From positions 1-33,675 of the IMG/VR virus record IMGVR_UViG_3300025889_000484: a stretch of 33,675 nucleotides of DNA; one strand, 5' to 3'. Position 1 is the first letter of the stretch; each line of letters starts with the position of its first letter. This stretch comes from a virus. Below, in pieces: positions 6,965 through 15,905 of the stretch. Both the position numbers and the translations under genes were made by a program. The notes under the pieces are model-generated. The model did no database searches. It saw only the letters and a program-made list of their open reading frames with translations, and had not been told where the DNA came from.

Positions 6965-7743
6965 TGTTCCGTGTTCTTCCTCCATTCGGTGCCGATCCTC
7001 GCGGCATTTCGGAGGTAGTGAATGGTCTGATGAATGGCAAGTCCAACAACACCGGGACTATCACTCTAGCCACGGGTGGCGCACTCACTACGACTCTCTA
7101 CGACGAGAGAATCAGTCCTGACACGAAGATCATTCTGATCCCGTTCTCTGCTGCGGCTTATGCCGATCAGATTCCGTTCGGAGGATTCCAGGACACCACC
7201 GATCAGACGGCTGCATCGACGACAACCGCTTACGCGATCACCTACAACACCACGGATTTCTCCAATGGTGTGACGCTTTCGAATAGTTCCCGGATCAATT
7301 TCAAAAACGCCGGGACTTACAACATCCAGTTCTCAATCCAGTTTCAGAACACCGACACGCAGATTCACGACGTGGATGTTTGGTTCAGGAAGAACGGATC
7401 AGACATTGCTGGAAGTAACAGTCAGTTCTCCATCCCGAACTCTCATGGAGGGACGCCTGGACATCTGATCGCGGCGCTGAACTTCTTTGTCTCTGTGGCG
7501 GCGAATGACTACATCGAATTGATGTGGGCTACCACTAACACAGCGGTGACGATTGAGCAAATTCCTGCACAGACAAGCCCAACCAGGCCAGCGACTCCAA
7601 GTGTGATCGTCACGGTTTCATGTGTCTCAATGGCGAGCATCGCAAATGTGTACGTTTCATCGCAGACTCAGGGATCGGCAACTATCAGCCATTTCGCTAA
7701 TTCCACCGCCGATAAGACCTTTGCTTATGTGCTGGTGGGATGA
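6961..7743 (+). CDS. Virion protein with C-terminal jelly-roll-like domain
   Basis: A 260-residue protein overlapping the previous gene by four bases (ATGA). Residues 1-25 (FRVLPPFGADPRGISEVVNG) form a short conserved N-terminal piece. Residues 70-190 resemble a C1q/TNF-type jelly roll: TTTAYAITYNTTDFSNGV, then NAGTYNIQFSIQFQN and WFRKNGSDI. Such domains occur in phage tail or capsid-surface proteins and usually trimerise. The N-terminal piece probably attaches it to the particle. Binding to sugars or cells is possible but not shown. Confidence 0.75.
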   Translation: MMFRVLPPFGADPRGISEVVNGLMNGKSNNTGTITLATGGALTTTLYDERISPDTKIILIPFSAAAYADQIPFGGFQDTTDQTAASTTTAYAITYNTTDFSNGVTLSNSSRINFKNAGTYNIQFSIQFQNTDTQIHDVDVWFRKNGSDIAGSNSQFSIPNSHGGTPGHLIAALNFFVSVAANDYIELMWATTNTAVTIEQIPAQTSPTRPATPSVIVTVSCVSMASIANVYVSSQTQGSATISHFANSTADKTFAYVLVG

Positions 7744-8132
7744 TGGAAGTCCGATTGATTTCCCCGAACGATCTGCGACAATGGTGGCGATTCGTCAGAC
7801 CGGGACTCGAGCAGATTCTGCACAAGACACCGGAGGGATGGATTCCCGAGGATGTGTACGCTGATTGTCTTGCCGGGAAGTCCATGCTCTGGGTCGGTCT
7901 GTCTGACGCAAGGCCAGTCGGGTTCATGGTTCTCCAGCCCCGAGACGACGCACTCCATGTGTGGTGCGCGTACCTTTCCGAAGTCGGACACTTCGACGCA
8001 GGCTGGCAGCATCTTATGAACATTGCTCAACGTGGTGCAAGGCGCATCACATTTGAATCTTGGCGTCCTGGTTGGGCACGAAAAGCCAAGCAACTAGGAT
8101 TTAAGCCCCGTTCGTGGGCATTGGAGGTCTAA
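7740..8132 (+). CDS. GNAT-like small protein in the virion operon
   Basis: A 130-residue protein. ATG at 7740 or 7743 overlaps the previous stop. The layout suggests a small acetyltransferase-like fold: SMLWVGLSDARPVGFMVLQ followed by ALHVWCAYLSE, then a C-terminal RITFESWRPGWARKAKQLGF. The last segment matches the end of GNAT domains, where a helix precedes the final strand. The acetyl-CoA loop (R/Q-x-x-G-x-G/A) is not clear, so enzymatic activity is doubtful. Similar small proteins often occur in podovirus structural operons. Confidence 0.7.
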   Translation: MMEVRLISPNDLRQWWRFVRPGLEQILHKTPEGWIPEDVYADCLAGKSMLWVGLSDARPVGFMVLQPRDDALHVWCAYLSEVGHFDAGWQHLMNIAQRGARRITFESWRPGWARKAKQLGFKPRSWALEV

Positions 8133-8954
8133 ATGGGTGGTTCTACTCGCACGCAAACGACGACGAACGAACTCGATCCCGCAGTCCGTCCGTATGTTCA
8201 ATATGGACTGGGTGAGGCTCAGAGGCTCTACACCACTGAAACCCCTGAGTATTACCCCGGACAGACCTATGTCGGGCCGTCCGCACAGACTCAGCAGGCT
8301 CTAGGAGCGCTTCAACAACGAGCAGTGATGGGTTCTCCTCTTCTGCCAGGCGCTCAACAGCAGGCTCTGAACACGATTCAAGGCCAATATCTAGGTGGAA
8401 ACCCTTTCTTTCAGGGTGCATTCCAACCTGCTGCTCAGGCCGCACAGCAATCTTTTTATGACGCGATGCAGGGCATTTCTTCCCAAGCATCTCGCGCAGG
8501 ACGGTACGGCTCAGGAGCGATGGGTCAGCTTCAGGATCGGGCAACTGGTCAATTGGCTCAGACGCTTGCGAACACCGCAGGACAGTTGGCGTATCAGAAC
8601 TACGAAGCTGAACGTGCTCGACAGCAGGCCATGATCGGTGGTGCGCCAGCATTGGCGGCTGCGGACTACGGTGATATTCAGCAATTGATGGGTGCAGGCC
8701 AGACCGCAGAAGGCTATCAACAAGCCGCGCTTCAGGCTGATATCAACCGATTCAACTTCCTCCAGGGTCTGCCACAGGCTCAACTCCAGAACTATCTGGC
8801 GGCGGTTCAGGGTTCTCCACGGGGATCGGTGCAGACGACTCCTGTTTACTACAACCGAGCTTCTGGGGCATTGGGTGGCGCACTAGCCGGGGGACAGATG
8901 TTTGGCCCAGTTGGTGCAGCTGGTGGTGCTTTGCTTGGACTTTTGGGTGGGTGA
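8133..8954 (+). CDS. Candidate DNA-ejection / internal virion protein (Gln/Ala-rich)
   Basis: A 273-residue protein, very rich in Gln, Ala and Gly, beginning MGGSTRTQTTTNELDPAVRP. Helical Gln/Ala stretches (QQAALQADINRFNFLQGLPQ) are followed by a Gly/Ala-rich hydrophobic C-terminus (GALGGALAGGQMFG, then GAAGGALLGLLGG) that could insert into a membrane. It is the first of three consecutive genes of this style, a pattern typical of podovirus ejection proteins released into the host envelope to form a DNA channel. The role is inferred from order and composition. Confidence 0.7.
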   Translation: MGGSTRTQTTTNELDPAVRPYVQYGLGEAQRLYTTETPEYYPGQTYVGPSAQTQQALGALQQRAVMGSPLLPGAQQQALNTIQGQYLGGNPFFQGAFQPAAQAAQQSFYDAMQGISSQASRAGRYGSGAMGQLQDRATGQLAQTLANTAGQLAYQNYEAERARQQAMIGGAPALAAADYGDIQQLMGAGQTAEGYQQAALQADINRFNFLQGLPQAQLQNYLAAVQGSPRGSVQTTPVYYNRASGALGGALAGGQMFGPVGAAGGALLGLLGG

Positions 8955-8955
8955 T

Positions 8956-10263
8956 ATGAATGAACTCTTTGCTCAACTTTTTGGTCAGCAGCCGGGATAC
9001 GCTACTGCTTTATTGGGAGAAGATGAAGCGGCTCGTCTTCAAAGGCAAGCCCAACAGCAAGGACTCCTGAATGTAGGGCTTTCCCTACTCGCAGGGTCTG
9101 GCCCCAGCCCTCAGCGCAGGGGAATTGGTCAGCTACTCGCTCAAGGCGTGGCGGCAGGCCAGCAAGCCTACCAAGGCGCATACGACAAGGCTGTCCGTGA
9201 TCGGATGCTTCAAGAGCAGATCATGGAGCGCCAACAGGCTCGTCTTGAGCAGCAGATGGCCCAGCAGATTCTTCCTCAGATTTATCGTCCTGGCGCTGCT
9301 ATGCCGACCTTCTATGGTCAGCAAACGCAAATGCCGCTTCGTGATGATGAAGGCAATTTGATGCCCGGCGCTGGTATGACGATTGGGCAACCTCAGATTG
9401 ACATGGCTGCGCTTCAGCAGCTTCTTGCTCGTGCGCCTGGTGTGGCGATGAAGGTGATCCCGGCGATTGAAAATATCCGTAAGTTGACCGCTCCCGAGCG
9501 CATCAAGTTGGGTGCTGAGGAATCTTTGACAGAGATCACTCCTGAAGGTGAAGCTCGTTTGGTAGCCCGAGGCGTTGGCAAACCAAAAGAACAGAAATTC
9601 ACAGACATTGATGCAGGAAACGTCATCATCCGTTATCAAGACGGTGTAGAGATTGGTCGCATTCCAAAGGGTCTCGCACCAGAACGCCCAGTCTCTCTTC
9701 AGCCTATTGAGACTGAGGGTGGTTACATTGTTTTTAATCCTCGTACTGGGAAGATGGAGCCTCTCATGCAGGACGGTCAGCCTGTTATGGGTAAGGGCAT
9801 AAAACCAACGACAGATGAAACAAATGCAGCCGGGTTTGCTTCTCGCATGGTTTTGGCATCAAGCGTACTTTCTAAAACAAGTGGATCAGAGCGTCCTGGA
9901 TATGTTGAATCAATCACAAAAGCCATTCCGCTGATTGGAGACAAAATTCCAGCCGTTATTCCTGACAAAGTTGGTGGCTTGTCTCCTGACCGTCAAAGAT
10001 ACTTGCAAGCAGCAAACAACTGGATTCGTGCAAACCTTCGCAAAGAATCGGGAGCTGCGATTGGTGTTGATGAGTGGGCTGAAGAGTACAAAAACTACTT
10101 CCCACAAGTTGGCGATAGTGAGGACACTATTCGTCAAAAAGAGCAGTTCCGAAGAGTTGTCACTAACAACATGATTCGCGCTGGTGGCAAGTCATTCAAG
10201 ATACCCGATCAATTAGGCGACGAAGAAGACTTGTACAAGAAGTACGGTTTGACAAAGCGTTAA
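8956..10263 (+). CDS. Candidate DNA-ejection / internal virion protein 2
   Basis: A 435-residue protein. The start ATG at 8956 (MNELFAQLFGQQPGYATALL) lies one base after the previous stop; an earlier in-frame start at 8902 would run inside the upstream gene. The N-terminal 150 residues are Gln/Ala/Leu-rich helices, and the middle and C-terminus are mixed, ending KIPDQLGDEEDLYKKYGL. The C-terminal half uses noticeably more A/T-ending codons from about 9700 on than the genes around it, which may mark a mosaic boundary. Placed between two other ejection-type genes, it is probably a virion component delivered with the DNA; no enzyme motif is visible. Confidence 0.7.
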   Translation: MNELFAQLFGQQPGYATALLGEDEAARLQRQAQQQGLLNVGLSLLAGSGPSPQRRGIGQLLAQGVAAGQQAYQGAYDKAVRDRMLQEQIMERQQARLEQQMAQQILPQIYRPGAAMPTFYGQQTQMPLRDDEGNLMPGAGMTIGQPQIDMAALQQLLARAPGVAMKVIPAIENIRKLTAPERIKLGAEESLTEITPEGEARLVARGVGKPKEQKFTDIDAGNVIIRYQDGVEIGRIPKGLAPERPVSLQPIETEGGYIVFNPRTGKMEPLMQDGQPVMGKGIKPTTDETNAAGFASRMVLASSVLSKTSGSERPGYVESITKAIPLIGDKIPAVIPDKVGGLSPDRQRYLQAANNWIRANLRKESGAAIGVDEWAEEYKNYFPQVGDSEDTIRQKEQFRRVVTNNMIRAGGKSFKIPDQLGDEEDLYKKYGLTKR

Positions 10264-10272
10264 GGAGCAAAT

Positions 10273-12243
10273 ATGTCTCAGAACGTCGAACGTGTTAGCG
10301 GCAATCTTCGCAAGATGATTGAGGCCGGTGCTCCTGAAGATGACATCACCAACTATCTAAGGCAAGAAGGATTCAACAGAGATACATTCGTTCGTGCTGT
10401 TGATCTGTCAAAGAAAGCAGGTGGAAGAACGGCAGAGTTTGGGTTTGGTCGCGCACTTGCTCAAGGTCTTACCTTCGGGGCCGCTGATGAGCTTGAAGCT
10501 CGGGCTAGAGCATTGGCTGGGCAGGGGACTTACGAAGAGAACCTTGCCGCTCTGAATATCGCAAAACAAAAGTACGAGCAAGAGTCCCCTGTCGCGTCAA
10601 CGGTTGGTCAGTTGGTTGGTGGTCTTCCGTATGCTTTTGTTCCTTTCTTGGGGCAGGCTCGACTAGCTCAAATGGCTACCCAGGCCGGACGTGCTGGTAG
10701 GGCTGCATCAACAATTGCCCCGTCTGTCGTTGCAGGAACCACTACTGGTGCTTTGACTGCTGCTGGAGAAGCTGATCCGGGTCAGCGATTGGCTGCTGCG
10801 ACTGGTGGTGCAACGACTGGCGGCATTGTTGGTGCTGTTGCGCCTGGAGCCACAAAGGTCGCGGGTGCTATTGGCGGGAAGGTTGTTGATGTAACGAGTG
10901 GAATCCCTGGCGTACAGCGAGCAGGGCAAGCAATTGGAGCGGCTACTGGACAAACAATTGATGCTGCTAAACGAGCGCAGGAAAAGCTGTTAGAGGCGAT
11001 CTATCGAGACCAAGGCACTCCAGGATCGCTTGCGATGGATATTTTCCGTTCACGCGCCAGCGGCAAACCTCTTGGGATCGTTGATGTTGGCGGCGAGAAT
11101 GTTCGCTCTCTAGGCGACATTGTGCAGAAGTATCCTGGAACAACTCGACAGGCTGCTCGATTGGCGCTTGAGGAGCGTGGTGCGGAACAGGCACAGCGCA
11201 TCAAGGGAGACATCAATCGTTATCTCGCAGAGTTCCAAGACCCGTTTGAATTCTCCGCTCAAATCGCCACTAGGCAAAAAGAAACATCTGCGCCTTTGTA
11301 TCGCGCCGCCTATGACTATGGGGTGGTAGATGATCCTCGCATAGCGGGTTTCTTGAAGTTGCCTCAATTTAAGAAGGCATCCAAAGAAGCAAAGGACTTG
11401 CTTGAGGCTGAAGGACGTGAGATGGACTTGACTCGCCCAACGGTTGAGGTTCTTGACCAGATAAAGCGCGGCCTTGATGTCCTGATTGAGAAGGAAACTG
11501 ATGCTGTAACGGGTAAGGTGACGCAATTAGGCAAGGTCTACCGTGACAAGAAGAACGAGTTTCTTCGCACGATTGATGATGCTGTCCCTGAATATGGTCA
11601 GGCTCGAAAAGCATTTGCTGGTGATGCTGAGATCATTGACGCAACCCGGAGAGGCCAGGACTTTATGAAGTTGAGTCCTGATGCAGCAAAGAGGGAATTC
11701 AACAAGCTCAATCCTTCGGAGGCAGAGGCTTATCGGATTGGGGCGATTGACGCTCTCAGGCAAAAGATTGACACCGCTAAAGACTCTGCTGATATGCGTA
11801 AGCGTATTTTCGGATCGCAAGCGGAGCGTGATCGTATTAAAGTTCTGTTCCCAGATGAGGACTCATTCCGAGCGTTTGAGCGCAACATGAGCCTAGAGGC
11901 TTCTATGCGCTCAACTCAAGAGAAGATTCTTGGAAACTCTGCAACGATGCAGCGTCAACTTGCCGCACAAGGACTAGAAGAGTCTCCGACATTCATTGGT
12001 CAGATGATTGAGCAAGGCCCTATCAAGGGAACTCTCGGATACCTACGCGCACAAGGTCAAGGGGTTGCTGGTCAAACTGCCGAAGAACTAGGAAAGTTGC
12101 TATTCAAGTTGGGCGATCCTCGGGCAAATGTTCAGGCTCTTCGTCAACTGAGTGCTTATGAGCGATATTTGTTGGATGAAGCCGCAAAGAGGGCTGCTGG
12201 AACTGCCGGGGCCGTGTCTCTTGTTCCCGGACTGATTGAATAA
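10273..12243 (+). CDS. Large internal virion / ejection protein
   Basis: A 656-residue protein with a strong AAGGAG site before ATG 10273. It starts with a short helical domain (about residues 1-45). A Gly/Ala-rich hydrophobic stretch between residues 110 and 220 (VASTVGQLVGGLPYAFVPFL, then repeats of ATTGG and GAV) has several possible membrane or amphipathic segments. The remainder (220-640) is long, charged and helical. This is the usual layout of the largest podovirus ejection protein. No lytic transglycosylase or peptidase motif could be seen. It probably crosses the host envelope during DNA entry; this is inferred. Confidence 0.75.
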   Translation: MSQNVERVSGNLRKMIEAGAPEDDITNYLRQEGFNRDTFVRAVDLSKKAGGRTAEFGFGRALAQGLTFGAADELEARARALAGQGTYEENLAALNIAKQKYEQESPVASTVGQLVGGLPYAFVPFLGQARLAQMATQAGRAGRAASTIAPSVVAGTTTGALTAAGEADPGQRLAAATGGATTGGIVGAVAPGATKVAGAIGGKVVDVTSGIPGVQRAGQAIGAATGQTIDAAKRAQEKLLEAIYRDQGTPGSLAMDIFRSRASGKPLGIVDVGGENVRSLGDIVQKYPGTTRQAARLALEERGAEQAQRIKGDINRYLAEFQDPFEFSAQIATRQKETSAPLYRAAYDYGVVDDPRIAGFLKLPQFKKASKEAKDLLEAEGREMDLTRPTVEVLDQIKRGLDVLIEKETDAVTGKVTQLGKVYRDKKNEFLRTIDDAVPEYGQARKAFAGDAEIIDATRRGQDFMKLSPDAAKREFNKLNPSEAEAYRIGAIDALRQKIDTAKDSADMRKRIFGSQAERDRIKVLFPDEDSFRAFERNMSLEASMRSTQEKILGNSATMQRQLAAQGLEESPTFIGQMIEQGPIKGTLGYLRAQGQGVAGQTAEELGKLLFKLGDPRANVQALRQLSAYERYLLDEAAKRAAGTAGAVSLVPGLIE

Positions 12244-12253
12244 GGAATAAATC

Positions 12254-14239
12254 ATGGCAAAGACAAAGATTTCAGAGTTCTCGGCTACGCCGGGGAACAA
12301 TACTGACATTGATGGAATTAACCTGGCCGAGGGCTGCGCCCCATCTGGCATCAATGATGCCATCCGTGAACTCATGGCCCAGCTCAAGGACTTCCAGGCT
12401 GGTACTGCTGGTGACTCATTCAACGGCCCAGTGGGAACGACTACGGCTGCTGCTGGTGCGTTCACCACTCTGAGTGCGTCTTCTACTGTCTCAGGGGCTG
12501 GTTTCTCGACATACCTCGCGTCTCCTCCTGCGATTGGCGGGACGACTGCTGCTGCGGGATCGTTCACCACCCTCACCACCTCCTCCACCGTTACGCTCTC
12601 CGGAGGCACCGCCAACGGCGTGGCGTACCTCAACGGCAGCAAGGTGCTGACCACGGGGAGTGCGCTGACGTTTGATGGGACGAACTTTGGTATTGGCACC
12701 AACACTCTCACATATACGCTTAACGTCGCCGCGCCTTCGGCAAGAAGCACGTTTACTTCTACTGCCGGAACCAGTTCTGTTTGGCAGAACCATGTAAATA
12801 CTGGCGGTAATTTCTATATCGGCATTGAGAACTCTGCCGGTACTACTTTCGGCACCACTGCTTACGCAAGTGTTCTTTGGAGCACCGGCGCAACACCATT
12901 TGTGTTTGCAACTTCCGGTTCCGAACAAATGCGCCTCACCTCCACCGGGTTGGGCATTGGGACGAGTTCGCCTGCGTATAAGTTAGATGTTCTGTCAACC
13001 GCATTCACCATTGGACGATTTAGCCGTTCTGGTGCTGGCGGTTCTGCCGCGATTGACCTTGTTGAAGGTAGCGGCGGGTATGTTCGTCTTGCTTGTGATG
13101 GTGGCACAAACAACTTTAGCATCCGACCCGCAGGCACTACTACAGCCACTTTCGACTCCTCCGGCAACCTCGGCCTCGGGGTGACGCCGAGTGCGTGGTG
13201 GTCAAGCACTAAAGCAATGCAAATCGGTGCTGGCGGTGTAATTGCCGGAAGAACAGATACAGCCGCAAGAAATTATTTTGCATCTAATGCTTATTTAAAC
13301 GCAACTCCAGCGTGGACGTACATAGCCACAAATTACGCAACACGATACGAACAAAACGACGGACAGCATCAGTGGTACACCGCCCCCTCAGGCACCGCAG
13401 GAAACGCCATCTCCTTTACCCAAGCCATGACCTTGGATGCGACGGGTCGATTGCTCGTCGGGGTGACTTCTGGAAGTTATGCCCTTGATGTCGGTGATGT
13501 GTCCGGTGGAAATATGTTCCGGTTCACTCGCTCTGGTGTTGAGGTAAGTTCGTTCATCAGCGCAGGTCTGCCTTATTTTGGAACGACCTCCAATACCGAC
13601 CTTGTGCTGATGACCAACAGTACAGGCCGCGCCCGGATTACCTCGGGTGGGTATTTCAAGGCGAGTAATAACGGAACGTATTTAGGCAGCACTGGAACGT
13701 ATCATGAACTGACGGCTTCTGGAGCAGACGCAGATTACATCGTCAACATAACAACCCCAGTAGCAACCGCAGCAAATTGTTATGGTGCAAGAGTTTATTA
13801 CTCTGGTGCTGCTCCAAACGGCACTGGAAACGTATTTTTATCATGCCAAGATAACGCAGCAACAAGGGCGACCATTCGTTCCAACGGCGGAATCGCCAAC
13901 TACCAAGCCAACAACGTAGACCTATCGGATGCACGTACAAAGAAGGAAATCAATCCCGCTGCGTCAATGTGGAGCAAGATTGGCGCATTGGAAATTGTCA
14001 CCTACAAGTACAACGACCAGACGCACGACGATGTAAACCTCGGTGTTATCGCGCAGCAGGTGGAAACTGTTGAGCCGGTGTGGGTGGATGCGGATGGGTT
14101 TGGTGAAACGCCGGAAGATGGCATACCGTTTAAAACGGTCTATACCAAGGACATTTATTTCGCTGCCATCAAAGCCCTGCAAGAAGCAATGAAGCGCATC
14201 GAAGAACTGGAACGCCGCCTCGCAGCCGCAGGCATTTAA
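12254..14239 (+). CDS. Tail fibre with C-terminal S74 intramolecular chaperone
   Basis: A 661-residue receptor-binding fibre. Residues 1-45 form the particle-binding end (MAKTKISEFSATPGNNTDI and GINDAIRELMAQLKDF). Repeats of the type TTAAAGAFTTLSASSTV and GIGTSSPAYKLDVLSTAF make the shaft. The last 106 residues are an S74 chaperone domain: LSDARTKKEI, then LGVIAQQVE and a terminal coiled coil (MKRIEELERRLAAAG). In this family the chain cleaves itself just before the conserved Ser, here residue 558 (codon at 13925), after trimer folding. A GC-rich stretch near 12590-12660 differs in codon use from its flanks, as expected for a recombining fibre. Confidence 0.92.
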   Translation: MAKTKISEFSATPGNNTDIDGINLAEGCAPSGINDAIRELMAQLKDFQAGTAGDSFNGPVGTTTAAAGAFTTLSASSTVSGAGFSTYLASPPAIGGTTAAAGSFTTLTTSSTVTLSGGTANGVAYLNGSKVLTTGSALTFDGTNFGIGTNTLTYTLNVAAPSARSTFTSTAGTSSVWQNHVNTGGNFYIGIENSAGTTFGTTAYASVLWSTGATPFVFATSGSEQMRLTSTGLGIGTSSPAYKLDVLSTAFTIGRFSRSGAGGSAAIDLVEGSGGYVRLACDGGTNNFSIRPAGTTTATFDSSGNLGLGVTPSAWWSSTKAMQIGAGGVIAGRTDTAARNYFASNAYLNATPAWTYIATNYATRYEQNDGQHQWYTAPSGTAGNAISFTQAMTLDATGRLLVGVTSGSYALDVGDVSGGNMFRFTRSGVEVSSFISAGLPYFGTTSNTDLVLMTNSTGRARITSGGYFKASNNGTYLGSTGTYHELTASGADADYIVNITTPVATAANCYGARVYYSGAAPNGTGNVFLSCQDNAATRATIRSNGGIANYQANNVDLSDARTKKEINPAASMWSKIGALEIVTYKYNDQTHDDVNLGVIAQQVETVEPVWVDADGFGETPEDGIPFKTVYTKDIYFAAIKALQEAMKRIEELERRLAAAGI

Positions 14240-14254
14240 CCGAAAGGAACCATC

Positions 14255-14551
14255 ATGGAAATCATCATCAACCAAATGGATCGCGTAGCCGCAGACGGTT
14301 TCGTCACGGTAGTCCACTGGACAGTAACCAAGACTCAAGGCGAGTTCACTGCATCGCAGTACGGCACTGAGTCCTTCACCGAAGAAGGCACTTTCAAGCC
14401 ATTCAATCAACTCACCGAGAATGAAGTCAAAGGCTGGCTCAATGCTCGCTGGGGTGCTGAAGGTGTGGCTGCTAAGGAAGCTGCTCTGGATGCTCAGTTG
14501 GCTGCAATGGCCAATCCTCCTGTTCTTCATGGACTGCCCTGGGCGGCATAA
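14255..14551 (+). CDS. Small protein linked to the tail fibre (unknown function)
   Basis: A 98-residue protein with a good GAAAGGAACC site. The N-terminal half looks like one small beta domain (VHWTVTKTQGEFTASQYGT). The centre is a helical LTENEVKGWLNARWG motif, and the C-terminus is Ala-rich and ends in a Pro-rich stretch. I have seen this sandwich in small proteins encoded just after tail fibres in aquatic phages. It could be a fibre-associated or assembly factor, but no function can be assigned. Confidence 0.75.
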   Translation: MEIIINQMDRVAADGFVTVVHWTVTKTQGEFTASQYGTESFTEEGTFKPFNQLTENEVKGWLNARWGAEGVAAKEAALDAQLAAMANPPVLHGLPWAA

Positions 14552-14596
14552 CACGGGCAACCCGCTGGCCCTTGACAGCGGTATCAGGAGAAAACA

Positions 14597-14836
14597 ATGG
14601 GCAACAACAAAACCCCCACTGTGACGATTGACGGACAGGAATACGATCTGGATACTTTCTCTCAAGAGCAGAAGATGCTTTTGGAGCATTGTGTGGATTT
14701 GGATCGCAAGTTGGCCTCGTGCCAATTCCAACTGGATCAACTGAGGGTCGGGAAGGAGGCTTTCCTTTCCATGCTTAAAAACTCGCTGAGGAAAGATGAT
14801 GGTGACCGAGGTGGAAGCACGTCTAGCGACACATGA
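14597..14836 (+). CDS. DUF6447-like small protein
   Basis: A 79-residue protein. The start TVTIDGQEYDLDTFSQEQKM matches the pattern of small phage proteins that begin with a short beta pair (x-x-I-D-G-x-x-Y-x-L) and continue as a coiled helix (residues 25-65 here). It has no Cys or membrane segment. The 3' end overlaps the next start (14799). It precedes the lysis cassette in many phages; its function is unknown. Confidence 0.65.
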   Translation: MGNNKTPTVTIDGQEYDLDTFSQEQKMLLEHCVDLDRKLASCQFQLDQLRVGKEAFLSMLKNSLRKDDGDRGGSTSSDT

Positions 14837-14957
14837 GCAAGTCTGTGCGGAGCGCTATAGCGGCATCAATGCCCGTCTGAAGCGCTTAGAGACGATCCTG
14901 ATCGGTAGTGCAGGGGCGATCATCCTTCTCCTGCTCAATCTAGTGATCAAACTGTAA
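14799..14957 (+). CDS. Small holin-like membrane protein (XhlA-like layout)
   Basis: A 52-residue protein starting at ATG 14799 within the end of the previous gene. Residues 1-30 form a charged amphipathic helix (TEVEARLATHEQVC, then INARLKRLE). Residues 31-50 are one membrane helix (TILIGSAGAIILLLLNLVI), ending with Lys-Leu. This layout matches XhlA/haemolysin-type phage membrane proteins that assist lysis. Its stop overlaps the next start (TAATG). The lysis role is supported by position but not proven. Confidence 0.7.
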   Translation: MVTEVEARLATHEQVCAERYSGINARLKRLETILIGSAGAIILLLLNLVIKL

Positions 14958-15448
14958 TGGATCCGTTGACCGCAATGGCGGCGGTTTCTACCGCTGTCAA
15001 TCTGATCAAGAAAGCCTCGAAGACTGTCGATGATGTGCGGTCTTTGGGGCCTTTGCTTGGTAAGTATTTCGACGCAAAGCACGAAGCGACGAAGGCGGTC
15101 AAACAAGCGAAGAAGAAGGGCGGCTCCAACATGGGGGCTGCAATCCAGATTGAACTGGAGTTGATGCAACAAAAGCAGTTCGAGGAAGAACTGAAGATGT
15201 TGTTCTTCCAGACTGGCAATGCCGACGTATGGCAGGACATTCAGACCCGTGTTGCCATGATGAACCGGGATGATGCTCACGAGGCCAGGCGAGAGAAAGA
15301 AGCCGCTGAGAGGCGCAGAAAAGAGACCGCGGCGATGATTGAGGCAATGATTGGCGCAATGCTGATTGTGGGTGCTTTAGGAGGTCTTGGTGCGGCTGCG
15401 TATGTTGGTTGGGATCACTGCAAGGTGACGAAATCATGCGGATTCTGA
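14957..15448 (+). CDS. Membrane-anchored helical protein in the lysis region
   Basis: A 163-residue protein coupled to the previous gene by TAATG. Residues 1-115 are strongly helical and charged, with Lys/Glu/Arg-rich segments (ARREKEAAERRRKETA). Residues 120-152 are a hydrophobic membrane helix (AMLIVGALGGLGAAAYVGW), followed by a short tail with two Cys (CKVTKSCGF). The helical part plus one membrane helix recalls an inner-membrane spanin, but the helix is at the wrong end, so I leave the function open. Its 3' end overlaps the lipoprotein start. Confidence 0.7.
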   Translation: MDPLTAMAAVSTAVNLIKKASKTVDDVRSLGPLLGKYFDAKHEATKAVKQAKKKGGSNMGAAIQIELELMQQKQFEEELKMLFFQTGNADVWQDIQTRVAMMNRDDAHEARREKEAAERRRKETAAMIEAMIGAMLIVGALGGLGAAAYVGWDHCKVTKSCGF

Positions 15449-15615
15449 TTCTTCTCGTGTTCCTCGCTGGATGCCAGGAGCGCTTCCGGTATCCGTGCCA
15501 AGACCCTGCGAACTGGAACGATCCGTCCTGTCAGCGGCCTGGTTGTGCCGTGAATGGAGTGTGTCCTGATCAACTCAATCGTCCCACAGACATGAAGATG
15601 GAGAACGAGAAGTGA
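15436..15615 (+). CDS. Small lipoprotein (candidate outer-membrane spanin)
   Basis: A 59-residue protein from ATG 15436. A short signal (MRILILLVFLAGC) ends in a lipobox LAGC, so Cys13 would be lipidated. The mature part has four further Cys (YPCQDPANWNDPSCQRPGC, then GVC), perhaps forming disulfides, and a charged C-terminus. Its position overlapping a membrane-anchored helical protein and before holin and endolysin genes suits an o-spanin or a lysis-related lipoprotein. The Pro-rich nature common in o-spanins is only weak here. Confidence 0.7.
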   Translation: MRILILLVFLAGCQERFRYPCQDPANWNDPSCQRPGCAVNGVCPDQLNRPTDMKMENEK

Positions 15616-15905
15616 AGTACACACCTGAGCAACTTGACTCGATGCTGCGGTTCTTTATCGGGATCGTATTTGCGATGACAGTAATGGGCATGGTCTTCCT
15701 TGCTCTGTACTCTCTTGTGTTCATCACTCAGCCCATGAGTGGAATCGCTCCTGCTGACAAACAGTTCTTCTTTCTTCTCTCTGATATGAGCAAGTACATC
15801 CTGGGAAGTCTCGCCACTCTCCTGGCCATCAAAGGAAAAGATGTGCTGAATGACAAGCTGGCCGAAGAGAAGAAGCCTGACGTTCCTGAGTCAAAGGAAA
15901 ACTAA
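15612..15905 (+). CDS. Two-helix membrane protein (lysis region)
   Basis: A 97-residue protein starting at GTG 15612, overlapping the previous stop (GTGA). Residues 10-38 form a hydrophobic helix (FFIGIVFAMTVMGMVFLALY) and residues 60-75 a weaker one (SKYILGSLATLLAIKG). The tail is charged. It might be an accessory holin or anti-holin beside the 3TM holin. No family is certain. Confidence 0.65.
   Translation: MKYTPEQLDSMLRFFIGIVFAMTVMGMVFLALYSLVFITQPMSGIAPADKQFFFLLSDMSKYILGSLATLLAIKGKDVLNDKLAEEKKPDVPESKEN

Noticed and set aside
12100-12750. 216-residue minus-strand frame over the fibre N-terminus
   Set aside because: Val/Pro-rich shadow of the Thr/Ala-rich fibre repeats; no start signal.
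13964-14740. 258-residue minus-strand frame across the fibre end and following genes
   Set aside because: It lies antisense to three genes with clear coding signals and no minus-strand context supports it.
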